Of a DNA stretch of 64,000 nt, positions 37,624 to 47,412 are shown in pieces. The notes below the pieces were generated by a model. The model ran no database searches, was not told the DNA's origin, and saw only the letters and a program-made list of their open reading frames with translations. Source of the stretch: an uncultured Odoribacter sp. (GTDB lineage: Bacteria > Bacteroidota > Bacteroidia > Bacteroidales > Marinifilaceae); assembly GCA_900541415.1 (NCBI GenBank), contig UQJP01000008.1, positions 1 through 64,000 on the forward strand. Direction: 5' to 3'. The first letter of the stretch is position 1; every line of letters starts with the position of its first letter. The position numbers were made by a program, and so were the translations under genes.

Positions 37624-39543
37624 TTAATTCAGCAAACCAACTCCAAATTCACCGAGCGAAACCGGAACAGTCTGCCGCTCACTATCGTCAAACTGCTCGC
37701 CTTCAGCCGGATGAGGAGATAACAATTCTAATCTCAATTCCGATCCCGTATAAGTTTTATCGAGGAATACTCTCTGCATTTCGGCATCTTTACCCAGGGT
37801 AAAAATTTTACCATCGTCGATGCCTTCCCACTCATCCCCCACTTTGACAAAAATCTGGAAACGTCGGCATTTATTGGAAGGATCCGTTGTATTCCGTTGT
37901 ACAAAATAAAGATAGTTAAACGTTTGCTCCTGCTGCATGTCTATGGTCAACACATGCGGATAACGTCCTCCTTCCTTTTTCCACAGAGAATGCCATATCG
38001 TAGTACCATCACCATCGAACAGGTTACTGAAAGGCCCGATTTTGCCATTACTCTCCTCATGCATATTTTCCGTTTCAACTCCACCGATGACAACGGTAGA
38101 CAAAGCCGTCCACCCCGTCCGGTCGGCATCCCGGTATTCAGGCCAGTCAATCCTGTTCTTAACCAACGGAGTTCTGCTATCGAAGTTTCCGGCCTTCGGA
38201 ACGTAATTTTTCCAAAACGGCTCACTGATAGCCGGGAATTGCTCCATATAGCCATAGGCAGCAGAAGAAAGCACCACTCCCCAATCCTCAAAGAAAGGAG
38301 CAAGATTTTCTCCCGCATATTCACAAGCATACATGGCCACGGCATCCCTTTGATTCTGTTCATCTTCTCCCCCGTTATCCTTCATCATTTCAGCAGAAAT
38401 ATATCCGAATATATTCCAACCGTATTGCTGGGCCAATTGGACAAACAACACCGTACGCACATCCGTTTGCAAATCGTTGAAACGCTTGGCAGGATCGTTA
38501 CTGTTCAGGAAAGAATTGACAGCCGAAGTCATCGTATGAGCCGGAACAATAGCATTCCGGTCACACAGGCGGAAATAATTCAAACCGTAATAAGCCGAAC
38601 GAAAAAGGTTGGCCGTTATTTTCTCAAAAGAATAAGGCAATGTAAAAGTCTGACAAACCGAAAAATCGGAACTGCTGGACAAAGCCGGAAAAGCCACGAA
38701 TATCGAATCCAGTTCCCGGTTAACGACAATCGGATATTGTCCCCCCACTTCTTCCAGAATATCGGATTCGGTTAACTGAATATCACTGCGTAAGCGCAAT
38801 AACATTCCGTCCGGTCGGTTTCCGTAAAGGCCGTCACAATCCTGAGCGATAAACTCGTCATAAAAAGTCAGCAATCCTTCGGGGTCTGTAATCTGTTTTA
38901 AAGTCGCCACAGGCAAAGTAAAAACCACCTGCTCACCCCGCAGCTCGCCAAAAGGAACCTGGGTCGTTTCCAATTGGGATTTCCAGGCCGTGACATCGGT
39001 TTCCCCAAGTACATAATCCGGCGATTGAACGGCACCCTTCACCTGAAGGGATAAATCCGATCCGGCACCATTAAAATAGATATACAAATGTCCTCCGAAA
39101 TAACTCATCAAACGATTCTCCCCATCCTGCAATTGTCCCTCTATATCCATATTCGGGTAGCGTTTGAAAGGGGCAAGCGATTCATCCAAAACATCCGTAA
39201 AACCACCTATCCGGTACCGGGCATTCCCGGCAGAGCCGTTTACCTGCACCACAACCGTATCCCCCGGAGCAAAATACAGCCCGGTACTCCTCCAAAAAGT
39301 GTCTGCGGCACTGGTGGCTCCCTTGACAGTCACCGAAGCTTCTATCCGGGGTTCTTCATTCGTAACCATACCCGGAAATTCCACCACCCATCCCCAATAG
39401 GGATTTGGCTTCACCGAGCCGTCTGCGATCTCTTCCGTCCCTTCCAGAAAAGGTTGTTCCAACTCATTATCCGTAGAACAAGCAGCAAGGGACATGCAAA
39501 ATAAAATAGCTATATTTCTGTATATTTTTTTCATAATCTCCAT
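37624..39543 (-). CDS. M60-like lipoprotein lacking the HExxH motif, with F5/8-type C domain
   Basis: This 639-aa protein has a lipobox signal (CMSLAACS, Cys22). The N-terminal beta domain around STGLYFAPGDTVVVQV matches M60/enhancin-like proteins, and a helical region with EKITANLF and QLAQQYGWNIFGYIS fits the part that in M60 peptidases flanks the active site. No HExxH occurs anywhere in the protein; the stretch where HExxGH would stand is missing or replaced. The last ~150 residues (from about 490) form a discoidin/F5/8-type carbohydrate-binding fold. As the last gene of the operon (4 bases after SusD) it may act as a glycan or mucin binding protein rather than a peptidase. Confidence 0.6.
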   Translation of the reverse strand: MEIMKKIYRNIAILFCMSLAACSTDNELEQPFLEGTEEIADGSVKPNPYWGWVVEFPGMVTNEEPRIEASVTVKGATSAADTFWRSTGLYFAPGDTVVVQVNGSAGNARYRIGGFTDVLDESLAPFKRYPNMDIEGQLQDGENRLMSYFGGHLYIYFNGAGSDLSLQVKGAVQSPDYVLGETDVTAWKSQLETTQVPFGELRGEQVVFTLPVATLKQITDPEGLLTFYDEFIAQDCDGLYGNRPDGMLLRLRSDIQLTESDILEEVGGQYPIVVNRELDSIFVAFPALSSSSDFSVCQTFTLPYSFEKITANLFRSAYYGLNYFRLCDRNAIVPAHTMTSAVNSFLNSNDPAKRFNDLQTDVRTVLFVQLAQQYGWNIFGYISAEMMKDNGGEDEQNQRDAVAMYACEYAGENLAPFFEDWGVVLSSAAYGYMEQFPAISEPFWKNYVPKAGNFDSRTPLVKNRIDWPEYRDADRTGWTALSTVVIGGVETENMHEESNGKIGPFSNLFDGDGTTIWHSLWKKEGGRYPHVLTIDMQQEQTFNYLYFVQRNTTDPSNKCRRFQIFVKVGDEWEGIDDGKIFTLGKDAEMQRVFLDKTYTGSELRLELLSPHPAEGEQFDDSERQTVPVSLGEFGVGLLN

Positions 39544-39546
39544 ATT

Positions 39547-41169
39547 TTATTCTTCCACTGTCAGGTGATTATACTTGATGAACCAATTGTCAGGATTCAT
39601 TAAAAGCTGGCGGTATCTTTCTCGTTCGCCTTCCGGGAACTTCAGGCAAATCTGATTTGCCAGTTTCGCCGACTGGCCGCTATTTTTAGCCATCCGCAAT
39701 AAGGTAAACCACCTTTTCCCCTCAAAGGCCGATTCCAAGGCCACTTCTTCGGCAATTAAGCTATCCAGCACCCACTGCTTTCTTTCCAGAGTAGCGTCGG
39801 GAGCGACATAATCCCTCAGGTAATTCGGAACCATACCCGCTCTGCCCCTCACTCCCAGGCATGACCTCAGCACATTGCTGTTCTGTGTGAAAGAAGGCAC
39901 ATCGAAAGGAGCCAGCAATTCACTTCCATCCCAGGAAGAATTCAAACCGACATTCAAAACAGAATCGGCAGCGGCAATATCTCCCAACTGATTCAAAGTT
40001 TCCGCCAACATCAACCATAAATCCGAAGCCCGGTAAATGTAAATATAAGCATCGTGCTCATAGGCCTGATGTCCTTTCGTATAGCGATAAATGGTCATTT
40101 CACCGTTTTCTTCATAAACCGAGGCATCTTTACGATAATCCCCTTCTTCCTTGTTTTTACGTTTTCCTTTATCGTATTTTTCAATGAGCAAATCCGAAGG
40201 CTTGAAATAATAAACGTTAGGGCTCAGGTTAGAAAACCAGTATTGTAAATGATTGGTCTGGTTCCGGTCAAAATCGTAAGGGATAGCAGAAACGGCCTCT
40301 TTACTGATAGCTGTTCCCGTAAATTCCTCTCCCCAAATAGAACTCCACTTCGACCCTTCGAACAAATCTCCTAACAACCAACGGGTATCGCTACCGCTAT
40401 TGTTAATCACGCCCAACCCGGCAAGCGTTAAGGTTAAATGACGGGCTGCCTCCACATAATTCCCATCCCACATATAAAGTTCAGAAATCAAAGCATCCGG
40501 GTTTATACCCATTCTGTTCCAGGAGTAATCGGTATTATTCAGGATTTTAGTCCAATCCAAAGCATGAAAAGCATCGATCCCCTCCACTCCATTTTGCATC
40601 AAACCGATCAAACGGTCGATAAGCTCATCGAACTTCAACATTTCTGACTGGCTTAAATCGATGTCCGACGACAAGGCCATATCATGAAACGCAGCCTCGC
40701 CATATATTTTTCCAATGTTCAGGTAAGCCCAGCAATAACTGGCCAAAGCAGAAGAAATCATTCCCTTATAATAAGTTTCTTCTATCGCTTCGGGAGATTC
40801 CCGGTTGAATTCCGTCACATGTCTCAGAAAATCATTCGCCTGCAAAATGACATTATAAAAAGCGACAGGATTCACAACATCGTTAGAAGCTCCGGCCTGG
40901 TAACGCCAAATTTCCCAATAACTTTCCCCGGCATTCGTTGTCGGTTCCATTAAATCGGCACGTAATTCAGAAATCAGAAGAGCCTGTTCCGCAGCCTCAC
41001 CCAATTTTGTAGAAATACCTAAAAAATTGGAATATACCTCATTCAAACTGGAATAACTATTCTCCTCCAATAAGATGTCGTCCGGATCCACGTCCAGAAA
41101 ATTTCCACATCCACCAAGAAACAAAGTGACGGCCAAGACACCTGTTTTTATCATATTATTCATTTTCAT
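39547..41169 (-). CDS. SusD/RagB-type surface glycan/peptide-binding lipoprotein
   Basis: This 540-aa protein has signal peptide LFLGGC with lipid Cys, then GNFLDVDPDD, the standard SusD start. TPR-like helices follow, with a C-terminal SusD core ending in EVALESAFEGKRWFTLLRMAK. It pairs with the SusC gene 20 bases upstream. SusD caps SusC and brings glycan or peptide to the outer-membrane channel; the ligand is unknown. Confidence 0.92.
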   Translation of the reverse strand: MKMNNMIKTGVLAVTLFLGGCGNFLDVDPDDILLEENSYSSLNEVYSNFLGISTKLGEAAEQALLISELRADLMEPTTNAGESYWEIWRYQAGASNDVVNPVAFYNVILQANDFLRHVTEFNRESPEAIEETYYKGMISSALASYCWAYLNIGKIYGEAAFHDMALSSDIDLSQSEMLKFDELIDRLIGLMQNGVEGIDAFHALDWTKILNNTDYSWNRMGINPDALISELYMWDGNYVEAARHLTLTLAGLGVINNSGSDTRWLLGDLFEGSKWSSIWGEEFTGTAISKEAVSAIPYDFDRNQTNHLQYWFSNLSPNVYYFKPSDLLIEKYDKGKRKNKEEGDYRKDASVYEENGEMTIYRYTKGHQAYEHDAYIYIYRASDLWLMLAETLNQLGDIAAADSVLNVGLNSSWDGSELLAPFDVPSFTQNSNVLRSCLGVRGRAGMVPNYLRDYVAPDATLERKQWVLDSLIAEEVALESAFEGKRWFTLLRMAKNSGQSAKLANQICLKFPEGERERYRQLLMNPDNWFIKYNHLTVEE

Positions 41170-41189
41170 ACATTCAAATTATTAGGTTA

Positions 41190-44100
41190 TTAGAAATTCA
41201 AAATCAAACCTACTTTTACATTTTTGGAAAGTGGAGTCAAGCCCAAATCCATTCCGGCATATTCCGGAGCATAAGTATATCCGAATTCCGGGTCCATCCC
41301 CTTATATTTCGTCCAGGTCAATAAATTTTCTCCTGTGACAAATACTTTCAGATTGTTGAAAAACAGCACTTTGCGCCCTGCGGTATAACTAAAGGTCAGT
41401 TCCTTCAGTTTCAGGAAAGAACCATCTTCAATCCAACGGGATGAAAAGCGGCTATTTCCCATCGGGTCACCATAGATAGCCTTCGGAATGTCGGTTACCT
41501 GCCCGTCGGAAGTCCAGCGGCGCAAAGCAGTCTGCGACTGATTACCGAAATTCGACATACTCTCCATTTCCCTTCTCAAACCATTGTATATCTCATTTCC
41601 ATAACTATATGTGAAATTAGCCGACAAGCCGAAGCCTTTATAGTTCAACTGGGTATAAAAGCCACCATAAAAATCAGGAGCCGGATTTCCCAATTCCACC
41701 ATATCTTTTTCATTGATGATCTTATCTCCGTTCTGGTCCTGGAAAGCAATATCCCCGGCACCGAACAGGCTACCGCCGGAATTATGCAACCCCAAACTTC
41801 CGGCTTCGGCTTTCGAAGCGATCACTCCGTCCACACGATAGCCCCAAAAAACATTAGGAGTACCACCCACTTTGGAATATAAACGGACATCATCCGCCAG
41901 CTCTACCATGCGGCTCTTTGCCCCCCCTAAGGATTTTACCTCGGAAGTATAAGCGGCGATATTTCCTCCTACTACCCAACGAAAATCATTCTTATCCATT
42001 AAAGTCCACGAGAAAGAGGCTTCCAGTCCACGGGTCTGCAATTCACCTGCGTTGTCATACATGGAGGTAACTCCGTAAGCCGGCGCCATCTTCTTGTTCA
42101 ACACCATATCCTTCGTTGTTTCCTGATAAAAATCCACGGACAGATTGACGCGATTTCCCCAAAAAGCTAAATCTGCACCGACATTAGCGGTTATATTCTT
42201 TTCGGGCTTCATCTGCAAATTGGGTAAACCGCCCCGCACCATAGCTGCGGCATCCCGCAAAGCAACGCTTTCATAATAATACCGGGAATATTTATAAGAA
42301 TAACGGCTATTCCCGCTCATTCCATATTCTCCGCGAAGTACCAAATTTCCGATAAAGTCACAATCTCTCAGGAAAGAGGCATTTTTTGCCTTCCACGCTA
42401 ATTGCACCGAAGGCATCCAGAAAGCCCTTCCGCTATTCTTCCCATATACCGAAGAAGCATCGAGCCCGATCGTAGCCCCGATATAATATTGATGATCGAA
42501 ACCATAGCTCAAATTCAAGAAAGTATTGATCCAATGAGTCTGATCGATATATCCCGTAATATTTCTTCCTTCAGAGGCATCGCCCAGCGTGTGATAGAAG
42601 TCGGAAGAAGTATTGATACCGTTGCTACAATCCAATTCCCGGCGTGAACTCATCAGTTGATAGCCTAATTTTGCCGACACCTCGTGTTGATTATTGAATA
42701 TCCGGGAATAAACACCCGTAGCCTTCACATAAAAACTCAAACCTTCTCCGGTACCTCCGCGCACCGTATTTTCGGCCAAACCGTCCTGTAACGCAGCTAT
42801 TGCCCCGGAAGATTTACCGGGAATAAAAATTTTCTCCTTGGTATAATTGTAATACAACCCTCCCAGCACATCCAATGAAATATAGGGATTCAAATGATAA
42901 TTCAAACCGAGGTTTACCAACACATCGTAGGCCCGGCTTTCAGCGTCAATATCATTCACCACGGCAACCGGATTACTGATACCAAAAATCTGCACCGGAT
43001 TATAATCCGGTAAATTATTCCGATACTGATCCTGTTTATAAACGCTCAACAAAGGCGATTTCAGCATGGCCGCCAACATCGGGTTAGTTTCCCGCACAAG
43101 TCCCTGTTCCATTAAATCGTACTTGCCATAATTAAACCCTACGCCAAACGACATCTCCAATTTTTTCGTAATGTTGATATTGGAATTCAAGCGGGTATAA
43201 TATTTCTGCTGCCGTGTATTTTTCACCACTCCTTTATTAGATAAAAAACCGGCAGAAAGGGCATAAGTAGCGATAGCATCCCCACCTGTAATTTTCAATA
43301 CATTTTCACTGCTGACCGCAGGAGTATAAATTTCATCCTGCCATTTGGTATCGTTATCATAGAGATAACGATAATGATCGTCCGGATCGTCTTTCAAAAA
43401 CGGGAAATCGGTAGTCAGCTCATTCAAATCGGTGTATTTCGTCTCGGCCACATCTGAAATATAGTTCTTAAACGATTCAGCTTCCAGGACAGGGAAACGC
43501 TTTTCCATAAATCCTACTCCGTCGACAGTTTGAAACTCAATTTTAGTTTCCATATCCGAGGCCCGCTGAGTATTAATCAGCAAAACTCCGTTACTTCCGA
43601 GCGAACCATACATGGCAGCATCCGCCCCTTTCAATAAGGTAACGCTCTCCACTTCTTTCAGGTTGACCGGAGCGAAAATATTCCGGGAAAAACCGTTAAT
43701 CACAGTGGAAATCCCGGCATCCGGCAAATAAGGGATTCCATCGATAACGATCAGGGGGGTATTTTCCGCAACCAAAGAACGAATCCCCCTCACGTTCACC
43801 AAAGAGCCTGTTCCGGGCATCCCTCCCTTATTCAACACCTGTACCCCCGCAATTTTACCGCTCAGTGCATCATCGACATTCGACAAAGCACCGCTCAAAT
43901 CCTTCTGATTTACAGACAAAGCCGTCCCGATTCTGTTCCGGGTTTTCATTTTACCGTAAATACCCTCATAGCTATCGGAATACATAACCGTATTTTCCGG
44001 CAACAAATAAACATTCAACGCAGAGCGTCCCATCAGTGCCTCTTCGCTTTCCAGATAACCGATCCCCTTAAACAGCAAAATGGCCTTCGGGTCGGAAACT

Positions 44101-44300
44101 TGAATGGAAAACTCCCCTTTTTCATTGGTCAGCACTGTTGAAGCTGCATCCGATGAAGAAACCTGAACCTCGTTAATCGGTAATTTATTGCTTGCATTCA
44201 GCACCTTACCTTTTACGACAACCGTATTCTGCGCGGAAACTCCTATTGCCACCCCCAGTAACAATATCCACAGACATATATATTTTTTCATATTTATCAT
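41190..44300 (-). CDS. SusC/RagA-type TonB-dependent outer-membrane transporter
   Basis: This 1036-aa protein starts with a signal peptide (LLLGVAIGVSAQ) and a carboxypeptidase-D-like regulatory domain. A plug follows with VNVRGIRSLVAENTPLIVIDGIPY and VTLLKGADAAMYGSLGSNGVLLI, then a long beta-barrel ending KVGLILNF. The start may be the internal MKKYICL. It is energised by TonB and imports a substrate with its SusD partner. Nineteen bases separate it from the FAS1 gene upstream. Confidence 0.92.
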   Translation of the reverse strand: MINMKKYICLWILLLGVAIGVSAQNTVVVKGKVLNASNKLPINEVQVSSSDAASTVLTNEKGEFSIQVSDPKAILLFKGIGYLESEEALMGRSALNVYLLPENTVMYSDSYEGIYGKMKTRNRIGTALSVNQKDLSGALSNVDDALSGKIAGVQVLNKGGMPGTGSLVNVRGIRSLVAENTPLIVIDGIPYLPDAGISTVINGFSRNIFAPVNLKEVESVTLLKGADAAMYGSLGSNGVLLINTQRASDMETKIEFQTVDGVGFMEKRFPVLEAESFKNYISDVAETKYTDLNELTTDFPFLKDDPDDHYRYLYDNDTKWQDEIYTPAVSSENVLKITGGDAIATYALSAGFLSNKGVVKNTRQQKYYTRLNSNINITKKLEMSFGVGFNYGKYDLMEQGLVRETNPMLAAMLKSPLLSVYKQDQYRNNLPDYNPVQIFGISNPVAVVNDIDAESRAYDVLVNLGLNYHLNPYISLDVLGGLYYNYTKEKIFIPGKSSGAIAALQDGLAENTVRGGTGEGLSFYVKATGVYSRIFNNQHEVSAKLGYQLMSSRRELDCSNGINTSSDFYHTLGDASEGRNITGYIDQTHWINTFLNLSYGFDHQYYIGATIGLDASSVYGKNSGRAFWMPSVQLAWKAKNASFLRDCDFIGNLVLRGEYGMSGNSRYSYKYSRYYYESVALRDAAAMVRGGLPNLQMKPEKNITANVGADLAFWGNRVNLSVDFYQETTKDMVLNKKMAPAYGVTSMYDNAGELQTRGLEASFSWTLMDKNDFRWVVGGNIAAYTSEVKSLGGAKSRMVELADDVRLYSKVGGTPNVFWGYRVDGVIASKAEAGSLGLHNSGGSLFGAGDIAFQDQNGDKIINEKDMVELGNPAPDFYGGFYTQLNYKGFGLSANFTYSYGNEIYNGLRREMESMSNFGNQSQTALRRWTSDGQVTDIPKAIYGDPMGNSRFSSRWIEDGSFLKLKELTFSYTAGRKVLFFNNLKVFVTGENLLTWTKYKGMDPEFGYTYAPEYAGMDLGLTPLSKNVKVGLILNF

Positions 44301-44319
44301 ATCCTATAATTTACACCGA

Positions 44320-45813
44320 TTAATAATTTTCTTCACTCGGTTCAAACTTGACATATTCGACACAAATTCGGTCGCTCTTCCCTACATTCACAAAACGAAT
44401 ACGAAGCAGCTTATTGGCCCACTCTTCTTTAATCACAAATTCGTCTTTTACCACTCCCGGTTTATAGCTATAAGCCGAATTACCTGCATTGTAGGTGGCC
44501 ACAACCTCTCCGTTCACCAGCATTTGCACATTCTTTCCTAAATAGGTACGGTGAGAAGCCATCACTTTATAGATACCGGAAGCCAGTTTAGCTTCGATCA
44601 CATTGCCCTGATTATCCTTCATGTAAGTATCGAATTCTACCCAATAGTCGGCATTCGATCCCGTGGCGGAATACATCACATTGTGATTATCCATAACCGT
44701 AAAATTCCCTTTAGTTGCCGTACCTGTACTGTTCTGATAATGCAAAGGAATCTCGTCGTCCGGTAAAGAGCCGATATAATAAGGATAAGCCTGAATAGAT
44801 TCCAGATACAAAAATTTCGGAATATGAATTTTTTCGATACGATACACCAATCCGTTACTGCACTCCTGCGGGGTCGGGTCAATCTTCTGGTACTCTGTTC
44901 GCCATTCATTACCGTAGACAGACTTCAATGTCCCGGTATAATTATCCACCCGTCCTTCAAAAATCACCGACCTCATCACCCAGCTCATGAACTTAGAGGA
45001 ATCTGCACTTGAAAACGTTTTACCCTGGCCGGCAAAATAATCTCCCATTTCCTGATACATGGTTTCCAACACTTCATTCGAGGGCATAAACAACGTGTAA
45101 TCGTCATCCTCATTCCGAATATCCCCCTGATCCAAAAAGGTGTTCTCTATGACAAATATGGAATCATAGATCGTATTTCCCATAGAATCAGTTCCCATAA
45201 CAAAACTTTGACTGGGTTTAAAAACCGTATCGCTATGAAGTAATACCGAATCCCGGAAAACACTGTAATCGTCACCGGCGCGCAACATATAATCGTAGAT
45301 ATTCAAACGGGGAACCAGCCATTCTTTAATTTTATGCACCACTCCGTTTGAACAAGCCTGCTCATTCCCCTCCAATTGTATTCCATCGATTGAAAAAAGA
45401 TCATCCGAAACTTCTTTAATCAATAAATTCTTACCTGCCAGAGTCTTGATCAACTTATCGTTTTCCAGTTTCGTATTATACAAAGCAATATAATTTATGT
45501 GGTTCTGACACAGAGCTATTTTGTCTTCCATAGACATGGCGGCCACCTCTGCACTCGGAAAAGTTTCATTCACCGGAGCCCATATCGTCAGAATCTGATT
45601 ACGGGTCAATTCATCGGCCACTCCGGTTTCTTCAAGCAAATTCACAAATTCAGAGTACTCTGCCTGTTCTTTCAGGTAATCCAATAAATTAACATCCAAA
45701 GCAGCAATTTCGCCGCTCTCCGGTTGTTTCTCCTTATAATAATCTTCCCATTTATCCTGGCAAGCAATCAGCAAACCGGTCAGGAAGCATATCATCAATA
45801 TTATCCGATTCAT
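44320..45813 (-). CDS. FAS1 (fasciclin) lipoprotein, 497 aa
   Basis: A lipobox signal (LLIACQ, Cys18) is followed by two FAS1-type repeats (about 40-170 and 175-350), recognisable by ILTIWAPVNETFP and YTLFMPSNEVLE blocks. A C-terminal beta-sandwich (about 375-497) ends RICVEYVKFEP. It is presumably exposed on the surface beside the SusC/D pair. FAS1 domains mediate adhesion or glycan binding in other bacteria; the ligand is unknown here. Confidence 0.85.
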   Translation of the reverse strand: MNRIILMICFLTGLLIACQDKWEDYYKEKQPESGEIAALDVNLLDYLKEQAEYSEFVNLLEETGVADELTRNQILTIWAPVNETFPSAEVAAMSMEDKIALCQNHINYIALYNTKLENDKLIKTLAGKNLLIKEVSDDLFSIDGIQLEGNEQACSNGVVHKIKEWLVPRLNIYDYMLRAGDDYSVFRDSVLLHSDTVFKPSQSFVMGTDSMGNTIYDSIFVIENTFLDQGDIRNEDDDYTLFMPSNEVLETMYQEMGDYFAGQGKTFSSADSSKFMSWVMRSVIFEGRVDNYTGTLKSVYGNEWRTEYQKIDPTPQECSNGLVYRIEKIHIPKFLYLESIQAYPYYIGSLPDDEIPLHYQNSTGTATKGNFTVMDNHNVMYSATGSNADYWVEFDTYMKDNQGNVIEAKLASGIYKVMASHRTYLGKNVQMLVNGEVVATYNAGNSAYSYKPGVVKDEFVIKEEWANKLLRIRFVNVGKSDRICVEYVKFEPSEENY

Positions 45814-45841
45814 ATATCAAAAATTATTTATTTAAACTTAT

Positions 45842-47398
45842 TCACTCGGAAACAGGCGTAAAGACAATCCGGTCAACTTCCATCACACCTTTCTTAATAG
45901 CAGAAAATTTTATAATATGCTGGTTGGTTTCTGTGAAAACCACCGTACCCAAATCCATGGTAGTCTTTCCTGAGCCGGAGAAATCCAACTGTGTCCCGGC
46001 CACCTTATCGTCCACATACATCTGGCAAATTCCCCGCACACTGGAATAAGCAAACTTGTAAATAGTCATCTTATAAGTACCTTTGGCAATCACAGGAGTT
46101 TTAATTTTCACCCATCCGACATACCCTAAATTCATCATCAAAAGATCCTGACTCGGTTTATTCCAACTTTGGTCGGTACGGATCTGATAGCGGATAGCCT
46201 CATCGTTGTCCGGAACCGTATACCACTCAATATCCTCGGCCGTCTCCCGGTCTAACGCGAAATTTGTCTGATTGGGCAAACTGGTATTTCCATAGCCTTC
46301 CAGTTTCCGGCAAGCGTCAATATCGCAAAAATCGAAAGTCACCACAGTAGGACGCGGAGCCTGTGGCTCCATCAGCTTATCTACTTCATGTACAAAACCA
46401 TTCATACACTGCAAATCATATTTTCCTACAACAAAATGGATACTATCCGTAGAACGGTTTATAACCACCTTTTCTTCGGCAGTCTGCAATTCGTCCAATT
46501 CCTCGATCTGGATCAGTTCCATTCCTGCCTTAGTCGAGATATTTTTCGCCTTTTCGGAAGCATCGTCGCTGAAAGTGGCTAAATCGGCAAAGTCTGAATT
46601 ACTATTTATGATATGATAAGCCACATATTGATAGAATTTACTGCTTTCATCGGTAGCATCCCCGGGATATTTCTGATGGAGGTCAGTTAAAGAAGCGATC
46701 CCATTCGCACCGAAAGTTTCATCAGAAACAACAAACAGAGTCTTATAGTCCCGCACACTCACCTCTCCCGAAACTTTTATCCGGGTACTCAACCAATCCT
46801 GCAAACCGCATTCCCGCACAGCTTCCCGGAATATCGAATAATTGTCCGTAGTTTCAAGAACATCCCAAACAGTCCGGGTAATCGGGTCTAACACCCGGTT
46901 CAACTGATGCAAATAGCCATTGATAACCTCAATGTCTTTCCTGACAATCAAAGCGGTGTCATTCACATACATCGCATTCACACCCCCATCCCGGTATTTC
47001 ACCGTGAGGTAATCGCCGGAAGCCGTCGTATCTATCAACTGCCCCGACAAAGCCGATTGCTTATAAGCATTACCGGGAATAATATGATAACGCATCAGAT
47101 AGGAAGCTTCCGACAAAGGAATCTCATCCACCGAAGCATAACCTTTCTCCTGTAAATACCCGGCAACAGCATCGTTATCCGCCACGAAACAGGTAAAATC
47201 CATATTAACATTCAGGGCATTATACAAATCAGTCCGTTTCAGCAATGAAACCCATGCCGAATACTCCGGCTGCTGTTCAAGCCAGATTCCCACAGGCTGC
47301 TCATCATAAGCCGCAAATGTTTCGTCGTCCAGCGAATCTTTACAGCCAAACAGGCAACCCGTCAATAACACAATCATTATTAATATCAACTTTTTCAT
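45842..47398 (-). CDS. FAS1 (fasciclin) lipoprotein, 518 aa
   Basis: A lipobox signal (LTGCLFGCK) is followed by two FAS1 repeats (FTCFVADNDAVAGYL; TLFVVSDETF) and a C-terminal beta-sandwich with MTIYKFAYSSVRG, ending VFTPVSE. It has the same plan as the neighbouring 497-aa protein, suggesting an ancient duplication, but sequence identity is not obvious by eye. It lies 28 bases upstream of the 497-aa gene. Confidence 0.85.
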   Translation of the reverse strand: MKKLILIMIVLLTGCLFGCKDSLDDETFAAYDEQPVGIWLEQQPEYSAWVSLLKRTDLYNALNVNMDFTCFVADNDAVAGYLQEKGYASVDEIPLSEASYLMRYHIIPGNAYKQSALSGQLIDTTASGDYLTVKYRDGGVNAMYVNDTALIVRKDIEVINGYLHQLNRVLDPITRTVWDVLETTDNYSIFREAVRECGLQDWLSTRIKVSGEVSVRDYKTLFVVSDETFGANGIASLTDLHQKYPGDATDESSKFYQYVAYHIINSNSDFADLATFSDDASEKAKNISTKAGMELIQIEELDELQTAEEKVVINRSTDSIHFVVGKYDLQCMNGFVHEVDKLMEPQAPRPTVVTFDFCDIDACRKLEGYGNTSLPNQTNFALDRETAEDIEWYTVPDNDEAIRYQIRTDQSWNKPSQDLLMMNLGYVGWVKIKTPVIAKGTYKMTIYKFAYSSVRGICQMYVDDKVAGTQLDFSGSGKTTMDLGTVVFTETNQHIIKFSAIKKGVMEVDRIVFTPVSE

Positions 47399-47412
47399 AT
47401 TCTGTTATTTAC

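Noticed and set aside
37897..38775. Plus-strand ORF of 292 codons
   Set aside because: It is antisense to the M60-like gene and has no signal, motif or promoter of its own.
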